Assembly: GCF_000682695.1 (NCBI RefSeq)
Contig: NZ_AWFG01000019.1
Location: 1 to 64,000 of the forward strand
Length of the DNA stretch: 64,000 bases
Direction: 5' to 3'
DNA from: Hyphomonas chukchiensis
GTDB taxonomy: Bacteria; Pseudomonadota; Alphaproteobacteria; Caulobacterales; Hyphomonadaceae
Shown here: positions 44,736 through 52,942 of the stretch, piece by piece
How the letters are laid out: each line of letters opens with the position of its first letter
Position numbering within the stretch: the first letter of the stretch is position 1
Notes under the pieces: generated by a model
Databases searched by the model: none
The model's input: the letters and a program-made list of their open reading frames with translations, nothing else
Told to the model about the DNA's origin: nothing
Program-made: the position numbers and the translations under genes

Positions 44736-45032
44736 TTAGCTCTTGGCCGAGGCCTTGCAGGCTTCGAGTTCTTCAGCCGTCAGTTCGGAATTATCGTTGC
44801 GCAGGGCCGTAACGACGCCGACTTCCTTGGCGATTTTCTTGCAGATGCGGACAGAGGCTTTCTTGCGGTCGAGATCGCCGACGCAGGTCGTGCCTTCGCA
44901 TGTCCAGACCACGCTCTCGGCGATGACATGCTTTTCAGTGACAGGCTGCGCCGTTTCGAAAACGAAGTTTGCGGCGAAAGCGGGAGCGGTGAGCGCCAGT
45001 GCGGCGGCGCCGAGAATTGCAGAACGGAGCAT
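44736..45032 (-). CDS. Small secreted cysteine-containing protein
   Basis: 98 residues with a signal peptide cleaved after LTAPAFAA. The mature protein has four cysteines (WTCEGTTC, RICKK, LEACKAS), likely two periplasmic disulfides. Layout and size resemble a small alphaproteobacterial family typified by a Caulobacter CC_3452-type protein; this is recollection, not a tested match. AAAGGCA lies upstream. Function unknown; it has its own terminator. Confidence 0.75.
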   Translation of the reverse strand: MLRSAILGAAALALTAPAFAANFVFETAQPVTEKHVIAESVVWTCEGTTCVGDLDRKKASVRICKKIAKEVGVVTALRNDNSELTAEELEACKASAKS

Positions 45033-45183
45033 GGGAGGCTGCCTTTGTTCGGGGTTATGATGTGTGCGTGCAACACGGTGGATAAAGGGAGACTTCCCTT
45101 CCGTTTAATGACTATCAAACGCTGAATAATTCGTCAAGCGTTCAGAAAGTAGAATTTTGCGATATCCCGAGGGAAGCGATTGG

Positions 45184-45200
45184 AGGGGCAGGTTGCCCCT
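45184..45200. repeat. Short perfect hairpin in intergenic region
   Basis: AGGGGCA (45184-45190) and TGCCCCT (45194-45200) form a 7-bp stem over a 3-base loop, within the 246-base divergent gap before the acyl-CoA dehydrogenase gene. Hairpins of this kind occur as intergenic repeats in many genomes. No second copy was noticed here. Confidence 0.4.
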
Positions 45201-45278
45201 ACGACACAAATTGCTCCTGCCTGTGCGTGGGTTAGAGTGACCTAAAGAACAAGGCCACGCGCCAGGGAGAGATACATA

Positions 45279-46619
45279 ATGGACTTCAGCATTCCGCAGG
45301 ATATCGCCGACTATCTGGTCGTTCTCGATCAGTTCATCGAAGACAAGATAAAGCCGCTGGAGCAGAAGGACGACAATATCCGTTTCTTCGACCATCGCCG
45401 CGAATGGGCCCGGACGGATTTCGAGAATCAGGGCCTGCCTCGCAAGGAATGGGAAGCGCTGCTTGGCGAGGCGAGACGTCTTGCGGACGAGGCGGGACAC
45501 CTGCGCTACGGCCTGCCGAAGGAATATGGCGGCCAGAACGGGTCGAACCTCGCAATGGCAATCATCCGTGAGCATCTGGCCCGCAAGGGGCTTGGACTGC
45601 ACAATGACCTGCAGAACGAGCATTCCATCGTCGGCAACATGCCGCAGATCCTGATGCTGCGCGACTTTGCCCGCGAAGACCAGAAACACCTCGCCACAGC
45701 GGCCCTTGAAGGCAAGTTCCGCGCGACGTTCGGCCTGACAGAGCCAAACCACGGCTCTGATGCCACGCATATGGAAACCCGCGCCGTCCGTCACAAGAAA
45801 GACGGCAAGGATGGCTGGCTGATCAATGGCGAGAAGATGTGGATCACCGGCATGCACCATGCCAGCCACATGATGTGCTTTGCCCGTACCAGCGGCGAGG
45901 ACGGTGACGCGCGCGGCATTACCTGCCTGCTCGTACCGGCAGATGATCCGGGCATCGAGATCATCGAGTACATGTGGACGTTCAACATGCCGACCGATCA
46001 CCCGCGCCTTACCATCAAGGATGTGTGGGTGCCCGAAAGCGCGGTGTTCGGCCCGCCGGAAGGCGGCCTCGCGCTGGCCCAGCACTTCGTGCACGAGAAC
46101 CGTATTCGCCAGGCAGCCAGCTCGGTTGGTGCGGCGATGTTCTGTATCGACAGTTCAATCGATTACGCCAACACGCGCGCACCGTTCGGCAAGAAACTGT
46201 CGACCAATCAGGCGATCCAGTTTCCGATTGTGGAACTCATGTCGGAAGCCGAGATGCTGCGTCTGCTGATCTTCAAGACGGCGTGGGAAATGGACCAGAT
46301 GTCCAAGCCCGAAGTCGCGATCAAGCTCTCGGACAAGGTGTCGATGTGCAACTACCGGGCAAACCGGCTCTGCTGCAACGCGGCCGACCGCGCGATGCAG
46401 ATCCATGGCGGCATGGGTTATTCGCGCCACACACCGTTCGAGCATATCTATCGCCACCACCGCCGCTATCGCATCACCGAGGGCTCAGAAGAAATCCAGA
46501 TGCGCAAGGTTGCCGGACACATCTTCGGCTTCATGGGCGCGCAAAAGCACGGCCAGCCCAAGGGCGAAAAAGATGCCAAGGGCAAGAGCACCGAACCGAC
46601 GGATTTTGCCGTTCGGTAG
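45279..46619 (+). CDS. Acyl-CoA dehydrogenase
   Basis: 446-residue FAD enzyme that introduces the alpha-beta double bond in acyl-CoAs. Typical blocks are YGLPKEYGGQNGSNLAMAII, FGLTEPNHGSDATHMETRAV (FAD and substrate contact), WITGMHHASHMM, and the C-terminal HGGMGYSRHTPFEHIYRHH with ITEGSEEIQMRKVAG. The GEKMWITG stretch and length suit an ACAD10/11-like medium or long chain member. GGGAGA precedes the ATG. It may act with the thiolase and crotonase genes in the window, though not in one operon. Confidence 0.94.
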   Translation: MDFSIPQDIADYLVVLDQFIEDKIKPLEQKDDNIRFFDHRREWARTDFENQGLPRKEWEALLGEARRLADEAGHLRYGLPKEYGGQNGSNLAMAIIREHLARKGLGLHNDLQNEHSIVGNMPQILMLRDFAREDQKHLATAALEGKFRATFGLTEPNHGSDATHMETRAVRHKKDGKDGWLINGEKMWITGMHHASHMMCFARTSGEDGDARGITCLLVPADDPGIEIIEYMWTFNMPTDHPRLTIKDVWVPESAVFGPPEGGLALAQHFVHENRIRQAASSVGAAMFCIDSSIDYANTRAPFGKKLSTNQAIQFPIVELMSEAEMLRLLIFKTAWEMDQMSKPEVAIKLSDKVSMCNYRANRLCCNAADRAMQIHGGMGYSRHTPFEHIYRHHRRYRITEGSEEIQMRKVAGHIFGFMGAQKHGQPKGEKDAKGKSTEPTDFAVR

Positions 46620-46671
46620 CACCGTAGTATGATCCCGCGCAGGCTCCAGCTCGCGCGGGAACTTACACACC

Positions 46672-47133
46672 ATGTTCAAACGGCTTAAGCAGACGGCGCT
46701 TGTGCTGGCAGTGTTTGTCGGTGCGATGTTAATCGTTGGGGTCCTGGTCGACGCGGTTCTTCCAAGGCACTGGCAGCCCGTGCAGGCCTCTGTCCAGTCG
46801 GCAAATATCGCATCCGTCCGGAAGGGTACGCCAGAATGGGCCATTCAGGCGGATGCGCGTTATGAATTCCATGGCCGTGTTTATGAAACGCGGCGTGACG
46901 TGTTTGTTTATGCTGACAGGGACGTTGCCCTTGATGCGCTGGACGACTGGCCGCCAGGTCGCGAATTCACGCTTTACGTCAATATGGACGCGCCGGAATC
47001 GGTATCGGTTTACCCGGATGGCGGGCGGAGCGGGGCGATCGCGGCTGCCGTCATTCTGACGCCTGCCTTGGTCGTCATGATCGGCTTCATTATCTTTCTT
47101 ATCCGTTGCAGGCGCGATGCAGTAAGCACTTGA
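46672..47133 (+). CDS. DUF3592 family membrane protein
   Basis: 153 residues: N-terminal hydrophobic helix (TALVLAVFVGAMLIVGVLVD), a small extracytoplasmic domain with the DUF3592 pattern RYEFHGRVYETRRDVF and PPGREFTLYVNMDAPESVSV, and a C-terminal helix (AAAVILTPALVVMIGFIIFL) with a short basic tail. Function unknown. It follows the acyl-CoA dehydrogenase by 52 bases. Confidence 0.82.
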   Translation: MFKRLKQTALVLAVFVGAMLIVGVLVDAVLPRHWQPVQASVQSANIASVRKGTPEWAIQADARYEFHGRVYETRRDVFVYADRDVALDALDDWPPGREFTLYVNMDAPESVSVYPDGGRSGAIAAAVILTPALVVMIGFIIFLIRCRRDAVST

Positions 47134-47165
47134 GAGGGTGCTTTCCTGCCCGGAGCACTCTGCGG

Positions 47166-47181
47166 TTAATCCGGCGGTAAC
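47166..47181 (+). promoter_or_regulatory. CtrA-like binding site
   Basis: TTAA-N7-GTAAC at 47166-47181 differs by one base from the CtrA consensus TTAA-N7-TTAAC. It sits about 50 bases upstream of the metalloenzyme-HhH gene start. CtrA is the cell-cycle regulator in Caulobacterales and relatives, which fits the likely lineage. Confidence 0.35.
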
Positions 47182-47232
47182 CCTAAAAGGTAAATGGTTC
47201 AGTTGATTTTATTAACTGACTGGAGGCATGGC

Positions 47233-48840
47233 ATGTCCCTGCTGGAACGGGTTATCCGGGCGCACCGTTGTACGTCGACACATCACCATATTGCGTTCAA
47301 TGCGCTGGACCTGATCGAGGGCGACGAGGCCGAGCGCTGGAAGTCGCTGTTCCTTGTGCATCACGAGCACTTGCTGAAAGGTGCCAAGGCGCCGGACACG
47401 ACCTTCAAGGATTTCCGCAATCACGTCCTGCACATTTCCGAGGGGGAATGGGGCGGGGCGCGTGACAAGGCGACAGAGTGGTATGCCAAAGCCGTCGACT
47501 TGCTGGCGCGCAAGAAGTGGAGCGAAGCCGCCTATGCGCTCGGCGTGCTGAGCCACTATTATGCTGACCCGCTGCAGCCCTTCCACACCGGCCAAACCGA
47601 GGAAGAAGGCGCCATCCATCGCGCTGTGGAGTGGAGTATTGCCAAGTCTCAGGTCGAGATCGCGTTTAGGATCGATACGCTTGGGTACCCCGAGATAGCG
47701 GTGCCGGAGGGCGTGGGCTTTGTGTCAGACATGGTGCGCGCCGGGGCCGAGCGCTCGCACCCGCACTACCACACATTTATCGACCATTATGACCTTGATG
47801 TCGGCGTGAAGGATCCGCCGGCTGGCCTCGACGAAACCATGCTGGAAATCGTGGCTGACCTTGTGGCCTATGCGACGGCGGGCATGGCCGTACTCATGTC
47901 GCGGGCGATCGCAGAGGCGGCTGTGGCGCCCCCGAAGGTGAACCTCACCATTCAAGGCTATATCGAGACGCTTGATATTCCGCTTCGCGTAATCTCGAAG
48001 AAGCTGGCCGATGCGGGTGACCGCCGCCAGGTTGAGCGCATGTATGCCGAATTCCAGAAGACCGGGAAGGTAGTGAAGACCCTGCCGGACGATGACAAGG
48101 CTATTCGCAAACTTCACGCGAAACAGGTGTTGCGCGTACCGCTGAAACAGCTCGATGCGCAGGAACTGGCGCCGCTGGGCAGCGCACTGAAGAAGGCGCC
48201 TGTCGAGGCACCGAAGGCGGAAGCTCCGACGCCGAAACCAGTTGCCAAGGCTGAGCCCAAGCCCGCCCCGGCGCCTATTGCGAAAGTAGAGCCGAAGCCA
48301 GCGCCCCAACCGGAAGCCGTGAAGGAAATACCCAAGCCAGCGCCAAAGCCCCAGCCCGCGCCGGAACCAGTCGCCGAGGCTGCACCTGAACCTGCAGATG
48401 TTACGGAGATTGGTGGACGTGGGCGCCTGACGCGTGAGTCGCCTGTCGTGGATGCCCCTTCGATCGGCCGGAAAACGGCCAAGCGGCTGGGCCGTGCCGG
48501 CATTACAACGGTCGGCGATCTGATGGACTGCGATCCAGAGGAAACCGCCAGCCTGCTCGCCGTGCAGCATATTGATGCCGATACGCTGATCGACTGGCAG
48601 GACCAGACCCGGCTAATGATGGATGTGCCAGGCCTGCGCGTGCATGATGCGCAAATCCTTGTCGGAGCGGGCATCCGGACGGCGGCTGAACTGGCAGCGG
48701 CCTCGGCGCGCGATGTATTCCTCGCGTCCATGGACTTCCTGACATCGCCTCAGGGCGAGCGGGTGCTGTGGGAAGATGCCAATTTCGAGGAAGACGAGGT
48801 TGAAGGCTGGATTAGCATGGCGCAGGCCAGCGCCGCCTGA
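47233..48840 (+). CDS. Zn-dependent phospholipase C/nuclease-like protein fused to HhH DUF4332 domain
   Basis: 535 residues. The N-terminal all-alpha domain carries His clusters (THHHIAFN, residues 16-23) and the metal-ligand pattern LSHYYADPLQPFHTG (H108, D112, H118), then H129-R-A-V-E133. This matches the Zn-dependent phospholipase C / S1-P1 nuclease fold. Residues about 320-390 are a Pro/Ala/Lys/Glu-rich linker. The C-terminus (from 409, PSIGRKTAKRLGRAGITTVGDL) holds two helix-hairpin-helix-like repeats of DUF4332 type. There is no signal peptide. TGGAGG at 47221-47226 sets the start. Substrate unproven. Confidence 0.8.
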   Translation: MSLLERVIRAHRCTSTHHHIAFNALDLIEGDEAERWKSLFLVHHEHLLKGAKAPDTTFKDFRNHVLHISEGEWGGARDKATEWYAKAVDLLARKKWSEAAYALGVLSHYYADPLQPFHTGQTEEEGAIHRAVEWSIAKSQVEIAFRIDTLGYPEIAVPEGVGFVSDMVRAGAERSHPHYHTFIDHYDLDVGVKDPPAGLDETMLEIVADLVAYATAGMAVLMSRAIAEAAVAPPKVNLTIQGYIETLDIPLRVISKKLADAGDRRQVERMYAEFQKTGKVVKTLPDDDKAIRKLHAKQVLRVPLKQLDAQELAPLGSALKKAPVEAPKAEAPTPKPVAKAEPKPAPAPIAKVEPKPAPQPEAVKEIPKPAPKPQPAPEPVAEAAPEPADVTEIGGRGRLTRESPVVDAPSIGRKTAKRLGRAGITTVGDLMDCDPEETASLLAVQHIDADTLIDWQDQTRLMMDVPGLRVHDAQILVGAGIRTAAELAAASARDVFLASMDFLTSPQGERVLWEDANFEEDEVEGWISMAQASAA

Positions 48841-49821
48841 TCAGAAGCCGCGTGGATTCAGCCCGGCGGCGCGGTAGATTGCGTCGATGGCCGTCATGTT
48901 GCCAACGGCATCCTTGCCACCTGTCAGCGGCGCAGTGCGCCCGGCCATTACATCCATCACATGGGCTAGCTGGTGGTCATAGGTAGCCTCTCCGTCGACC
49001 GTGAAGGTCTCGGTGTTGCCCTTTATCGTGGTCGCGATGCTGTGGCCGCGATGGGGATGGATGGGGTTGGTGATCTCTAGGTGGCCGTCCGATCCTACGA
49101 CCCTGATCCAGGCATTGAAGGGCGTGTCAGGCGCCATGCTGGTATGGATTGATGCCGTCTCCCCGCCGGGGAAGGTGACTTCAGCGACCGTTTTCAGGTC
49201 AACACCGGGGTGTTCGCACTGCGCTGTGGCGGAAACCACGGTCGGTTCCGCGCCGATCAGGGTGCGCACGGCGTGCAGGGGGTAGCAGCCAAGGTCCATC
49301 AACGCGCCGCCGCCCACGGTCAGTGTGTGGCGCAGTTCGCCGGGGCGGTATGGGATAGTGACGTCAAAGGCCGCCTCGATGCGGTGCACGACGCCGAGCT
49401 GGCCGCTGCGCACAATATCGAACACCCGCTGGAAGGCTGGGTGGAAGCGATAATGGAAGGCTTCGATGAGGGGCTTGCCGGTGCGGGTCGAGGCCTCGAC
49501 CATCTGCGCGGCTTCGACTGCATTCATCGCAAAGGGCTTCTCGCACAGCACGGCCTTTCCGGCCTCAAGTGCAGCGATTGTCAGGTCAGCATGGCGATGC
49601 GGGGGTAGGGCATTGTAGATAAGGTCGATGTCGTCGCGGGCGAGCAGGTCTTCGTAGGAGTCGGGGACGTGCGGGATGCCATGTTCATCGGCATAGGCCC
49701 GCGCGCGATCGGCATCGCGTGCGGCCATGGCGATCACTTCGCAGTCGGTCCGCGCGCTGGCCGGAGCGATGACTGCTTTGGGTGCAATTTTCGCTGCGCC
49801 GAGAATGCCGATCCTGATCAT
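48841..49821 (-). CDS. Gfo/Idh/MocA family oxidoreductase
   Basis: 326 residues. Rossmann N-terminus IRIGILGAAKIAPKAVI is followed by the sugar-dehydrogenase motif GKAVLCEKPFAMN (catalytic-type Lys) and AFHYRFHPAFQRVF. It is an NAD(P)-dependent dehydrogenase of sugars, inositols or related alcohols; the substrate is unknown. The start at 49821 follows AAGG; the upstream in-frame ATG at 49878 has no support. Its stop abuts the stop of the convergent fusion protein with no spacing. Confidence 0.92.
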   Translation of the reverse strand: MIRIGILGAAKIAPKAVIAPASARTDCEVIAMAARDADRARAYADEHGIPHVPDSYEDLLARDDIDLIYNALPPHRHADLTIAALEAGKAVLCEKPFAMNAVEAAQMVEASTRTGKPLIEAFHYRFHPAFQRVFDIVRSGQLGVVHRIEAAFDVTIPYRPGELRHTLTVGGGALMDLGCYPLHAVRTLIGAEPTVVSATAQCEHPGVDLKTVAEVTFPGGETASIHTSMAPDTPFNAWIRVVGSDGHLEITNPIHPHRGHSIATTIKGNTETFTVDGEATYDHQLAHVMDVMAGRTAPLTGGKDAVGNMTAIDAIYRAAGLNPRGF

Positions 49822-49870
49822 GTGAGATGCCTTGTTTTCATGAGACCTTCGCTTGGCCTGTGGACAGGAC

Positions 49871-49897
49871 GTAAACAAAAACGAGCCCGTTGTTTAC
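49871..49897. promoter_or_regulatory. Inverted repeat between divergent genes
   Basis: GTAAACA (49871-49877) and TGTTTAC (49891-49897) are a perfect 7-bp pair with a 13-base spacer that itself contains AACG and CGTT. It lies between the oxidoreductase start (49821) and the small-protein start (49931), so it may be an operator for one or both. Confidence 0.4.
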
Positions 49898-49930
49898 CCC
49901 GTCCTAACAGCGCTTAACGGAGTGTGGCAA

Positions 49931-50449
49931 ATGAGTTGGAATCTGCGGGGCCGTGTAAAGGAAGCGGAAAGCATGTGGGAGGTTAATGGGGGTTCCGGAG
50001 CCATTAATCCTAGGAGTGCCACGCTAATGCTGAATGTTCTCATTGCGCACATCGCTACAATCAATGGACTCTCGGAACCTACCGCTACTAAGGCGCTGGG
50101 GATTGTATTGAATTCAGCTGAGCGACAGGCTTCTCCCTTCGCACCGGCGATGTTCAAGGCCATCCCCGGCGCTCGTGCGCTCGCCGCTCGCACAGGGTCG
50201 GAGTTCGGCGCAGCCACCGGCATTATTGCTCGCCTGATCGAGCAGACGCCCGGCGGCAAGCGCGTTGTCGCGCAGACCATGATCGGATCGCTTCACAAGA
50301 TCGGGCTGGACCACAAGGCCATTGGCCATCTTCTGCCGTCGATTTCGACATTCATGGAAGAGCATTGCGAGATGACAGGCTTCGGACATCTGGGCGACCT
50401 GATCGGCCATGATCTGGATGCCGAACTCAAGGCCGCAAAAGCCGCCTGA
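49931..50449 (+). CDS. Conserved soluble protein, unknown function
   Basis: 172 residues from the ATG at 49931, which has GGAG eight bases upstream. Starts at 49973 and at 50027 (after TAGGAG) are also possible. The sequence is helix-rich: MLNVLIAHIATINGLSEPTA, then GIIARLIEQTPGGKRVVAQT and LGDLIGHDLDAELKAAKAA. It has no signal or membrane helix and no recognised family. A clear terminator follows the stop. Confidence 0.65.
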   Translation: MSWNLRGRVKEAESMWEVNGGSGAINPRSATLMLNVLIAHIATINGLSEPTATKALGIVLNSAERQASPFAPAMFKAIPGARALAARTGSEFGAATGIIARLIEQTPGGKRVVAQTMIGSLHKIGLDHKAIGHLLPSISTFMEEHCEMTGFGHLGDLIGHDLDAELKAAKAA

Positions 50450-50482
50450 TCTCTGCAGGATCAATCGATGCTTCCAAACAAG

Positions 50483-50507
50483 GCCGCCCCAAAAGGGCGG
50501 TTTTTTT
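50483..50507 (+). terminator. Intrinsic terminator
   Basis: CCGCCC and GGGCGG pair over an AAAA-type loop at 50484-50500, followed by seven T (50501-50507). It ends the transcript of the small helical protein gene. Confidence 0.92.
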
Positions 50508-50647
50508 GATTCCAGCTGATCCGCTTGGCGATCCATCACGTAACAAGAACAGGCTGCGATGACTGATACTTGGAGCCCTCCCGCTCGGTCTTGCGCCGGA
50601 AGAGCCAGCCCGCTGCCCCTTTCCAGGCGGGACTGGCTCTTTTCTTT
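50508..50647 (+). ncRNA. Candidate small RNA ending in a second terminator
   Basis: The stretch between two consecutive terminators contains no gene. It has a pyrimidine-rich GAGCCCTCCCGCTCGG segment, like the anti-Shine-Dalgarno loops of alphaproteobacterial small RNAs. It ends in AGAGCCAG-CCCGC (50601-50613) pairing with GCGGG-a-CTGGCTCT (50627-50640) followed by TTTCTTT. No clear promoter was found, so it may instead be the leader or attenuator of the gene at 50699. Confidence 0.3.
50601..50647 (+). terminator. Second intrinsic terminator or attenuator
   Basis: A 13-bp stem (8 + 5 bp around one unpaired A) with a 13-base loop is followed by TTTCTTT. It lies 52 bases before the next start codon, so if transcription of the 50699 gene begins upstream this hairpin would act as an attenuator. 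Confidence 0.75.
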
Positions 50648-50698
50648 CGCCAGATGTGTCGTTACAGCGTGACCAGCCCTGCTGATCGAGGAACAGAC

Positions 50699-50974
50699 AT
50701 GCGAACACTGAACGGACTGCGCGCGGACGAGCGGTTTGCGCTCGACCTGATGGCTGCCATCCGCGCCGATGCAGAGACTGTCTGTGCACCAGACGCCGTG
50801 GAACTCGTCTCGGTCACTATCGACGTGACCGGCGCCGACGTGACTGGCGAGCCAGTGTTCAAGGCCCGCGTTGACCGCAAGACACGCACCGTGCTGTTCA
50901 CAGGCGGTGCGGCATCCTGCGGCGACACGGTCGTGATGACGGCGACAGCAGTTTACAGGATTGTGTCGGCCTAA
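50699..50974 (+). CDS. Small hotdog-fold-like protein
   Basis: 91 residues. The last two-thirds (VELVSVTIDVTGADVTGEPVF, then RKTRTVLFTGGAASCGDTVV and ending TATAVYRIV) have the strand pattern of the C-terminal half of thioesterase-type hotdog domains, but the N-terminal helix region and catalytic residues are not clear. It could be a shortened or single-layer acyl-binding protein. GAGGAA precedes the ATG at 50699. The family call is a weak inference. Confidence 0.6.
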   Translation: MRTLNGLRADERFALDLMAAIRADAETVCAPDAVELVSVTIDVTGADVTGEPVFKARVDRKTRTVLFTGGAASCGDTVVMTATAVYRIVSA

Positions 50975-50976
50975 GC

Positions 50977-51822
50977 CTACATCGGCGTATCGCGCAGTTT
51001 GAGAAGGTCCGGATAGTCCGGATCGCGCTTTTCTGCGCGGGCGGCAAAGGCTTCCTGCATATGCGACGGCGGCAGCATGGCGGCGTTCCAGACGCCGATA
51101 TAGTCCAGCGTATCGGCCGTGTTGTGGTCGCGGGCGTAATTGATCAGGGTCTTGCAGCCTGTGACCGTCAGCGGGTCTTTCGACGCGATTTCCCTGGCTG
51201 TTGCGAGCGCGTGGGCAACGCAGGCTTCGTGCGTCTCGAAGACATCATTGACCAGGCCTATATCCTTGGCTGTGGCGGAATCGATGCGGCGGCCGGTATA
51301 GGCCATTTCCTTGACCCAGCCTTCCGGGATGTAGCGTTGCAGGCGCGGGAAGGTGCCAACATCTGCCGTCATGGCGATATTGGTTTCCATGATCGTGAAG
51401 AAAGCATCCTTTGTGCACCAGCGGATGTCGCCGGCGGAGATCATGTCGATGGCACCGCCGATGACGCCGCCATGGAGGGCGAAGAGAACGGGGACGCGCG
51501 CCTCTTCCAGCACGTTGAAGCTGGACTGGATCTGGCGGATATTGGAGCGGAACGCCTCAGCCGCGACATAGCGATCAACCTTGCCGCCGCCTTCGCCCGA
51601 GCCGAATACGGCGAGGTCCATTCCGGCGGAGAAATGCTTGCCTGTCGATGAGATCACGATGCAGCGCGCGCGCACGTTCATGTCGATATCACGAATGATG
51701 GCAGGCAATTCGTTCCAGAACGCCTTGTTCATCGTGTTCATCGCCTCGGGGCGGCTCATCTGGATATGCGCGACCTTGTCCTCGATCGTGACGGTGAAGG
51801 CTTCATAGGTTTTCTGCAACAT
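50977..51822 (-). CDS. Crotonase family; delta(3,5)-delta(2,4)-dienoyl-CoA isomerase-like
   Basis: 281-residue enoyl-CoA hydratase/isomerase fold protein. The oxyanion region HFSAGMDL and GGVIGGAIDM are present. Three acidic residues, D126, E146 and D154, have the same spacing (20 then 8) as the catalytic triad D176, E196, D204 of mammalian dienoyl-CoA isomerase, in the context CTKDAFFTIMETNIAMTADVGT. It would let unsaturated fatty acids with odd-position double bonds enter beta-oxidation. GAGGAG precedes the ATG. It stands alone. Confidence 0.9.
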   Translation of the reverse strand: MLQKTYEAFTVTIEDKVAHIQMSRPEAMNTMNKAFWNELPAIIRDIDMNVRARCIVISSTGKHFSAGMDLAVFGSGEGGGKVDRYVAAEAFRSNIRQIQSSFNVLEEARVPVLFALHGGVIGGAIDMISAGDIRWCTKDAFFTIMETNIAMTADVGTFPRLQRYIPEGWVKEMAYTGRRIDSATAKDIGLVNDVFETHEACVAHALATAREIASKDPLTVTGCKTLINYARDHNTADTLDYIGVWNAAMLPPSHMQEAFAARAEKRDPDYPDLLKLRDTPM

Positions 51823-51894
51823 GGGGCGTCTCCTCGATTTCGCGAGAGACTAGCACGGGTCAGCTAGCTGGCCAGATGTGACCTCGCGAGAGGC

Positions 51895-52905
51895 TCAGGC
51901 CAACACGCTTTCGGCCTTGTTGGGGCGCATGAGCAGGGTTGTGATGGCATCATCCACGCTGATCTCGCCTTCAATGACGGCGGCAACGGCGTCGCAGATG
52001 GGCATGTCGACGCCGTGTTCGCTGGCCAGACGGCGTAGCACGGGGGCGGTGGCGACCCCTTCCGTGACCGCGTTGCGGGCGCCCATGATGCTTTCAAGGC
52101 TTTCGCCGCGCCCGAGGGCGAGGCCGCAGCTCATGTTGCGGCTGGTTTCCGAACTGCAGGTCAGGACGAGATCGCCGAGGCCCGAGAGGCCCGACATGGT
52201 CTCGCGGTCTGCGCCCAGTGCGAGGGCAAGACGGGTCATTTCGGCGCTTCCCCGGGCAATGAGGGCGGCATGGGCAGACCGTCCAAGGCCCTTTCCGAGG
52301 GCAATGCCGCAGGCAAGGGCGAGCACGTTCTTGACCGCGCCGCCAATCTCGGCGCCGAGCAGGTCGGTGGCGAGGTAGGGCCTGAAGGTTGGCGTGGAGA
52401 TAGCCTGGATGAGTTCGCTGCCGATGGATTCATCTTCCACAGCGAGCGTCACGGCAGTTGGCAAGCCCTTGGCGACGTCGATGGCAAAGCTGGGGCCGGA
52501 CATGACGGCAGGGCTCGCTTCAGGCAAGGCGTCGGCGAGCACCTGTGTCATGAACTTTCCCGAGGAAAGCTCGATGCCTTTCGAACAGAGGACGACGGGC
52601 GTTCCGGGCGCGATATGGCCCTTCAGGGCGGCCAGTGTGCTTCGGGTATGCTGGGCGGGGGCGACTGCGAACAGGGCATCGAGATTGTAGAGATCGGCCA
52701 GATTGGTGGTGGCCCGCAGGGCGGGTTTCAGCGGCACGCCGGAGAGGAAAACCGTGTTCTCGTGAACAGTGTTGATGGCGTCCGCGACTTCAGCCTCAAG
52801 GCACCAGAGGGTCACGTCCTGCCCGTCGCGGCATAGCATCTGCGCAATGGCTGTGCCCCATGCGCCGCCGCCGATTACACCGAATGTCTTGAAAGCCTGG
52901 GTCAT
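51895..52905 (-). CDS. gpsA: Glycerol-3-phosphate dehydrogenase [NAD(P)+]
   Basis: 336-residue enzyme making sn-glycerol-3-phosphate for phospholipid synthesis. The nucleotide-binding motif [12 protein letters not shown] and catalytic-lysine region [17 protein letters not shown] are present, with the GpsA fingerprint [13 protein letters not shown]. The start at 52905 begins the Rossmann strand; an upstream ATG at 52980 is inside the neighbouring hydrolase gene. It follows the hydrolase by 37 bases and is likely its operon partner. Confidence 0.96.
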   Translation of the reverse strand: MTQAFKTFGVIGGGAWGTAIAQMLCRDGQDVTLWCLEAEVADAINTVHENTVFLSGVPLKPALRATTNLADLYNLDALFAVAPAQHTRSTLAALKGHIAPGTPVVLCSKGIELSSGKFMTQVLADALPEASPAVMSGPSFAIDVAKGLPTAVTLAVEDESIGSELIQAISTPTFRPYLATDLLGAEIGGAVKNVLALACGIALGKGLGRSAHAALIARGSAEMTRLALALGADRETMSGLSGLGDLVLTCSSETSRNMSCGLALGRGESLESIMGARNAVTEGVATAPVLRRLASEHGVDMPICDAVAAVIEGEISVDDAITTLLMRPNKAESVLA

Positions 52906-52942
52906 GGCCGGAGACTTATCGAAGTTGCGGGCGGGAGCAAGC

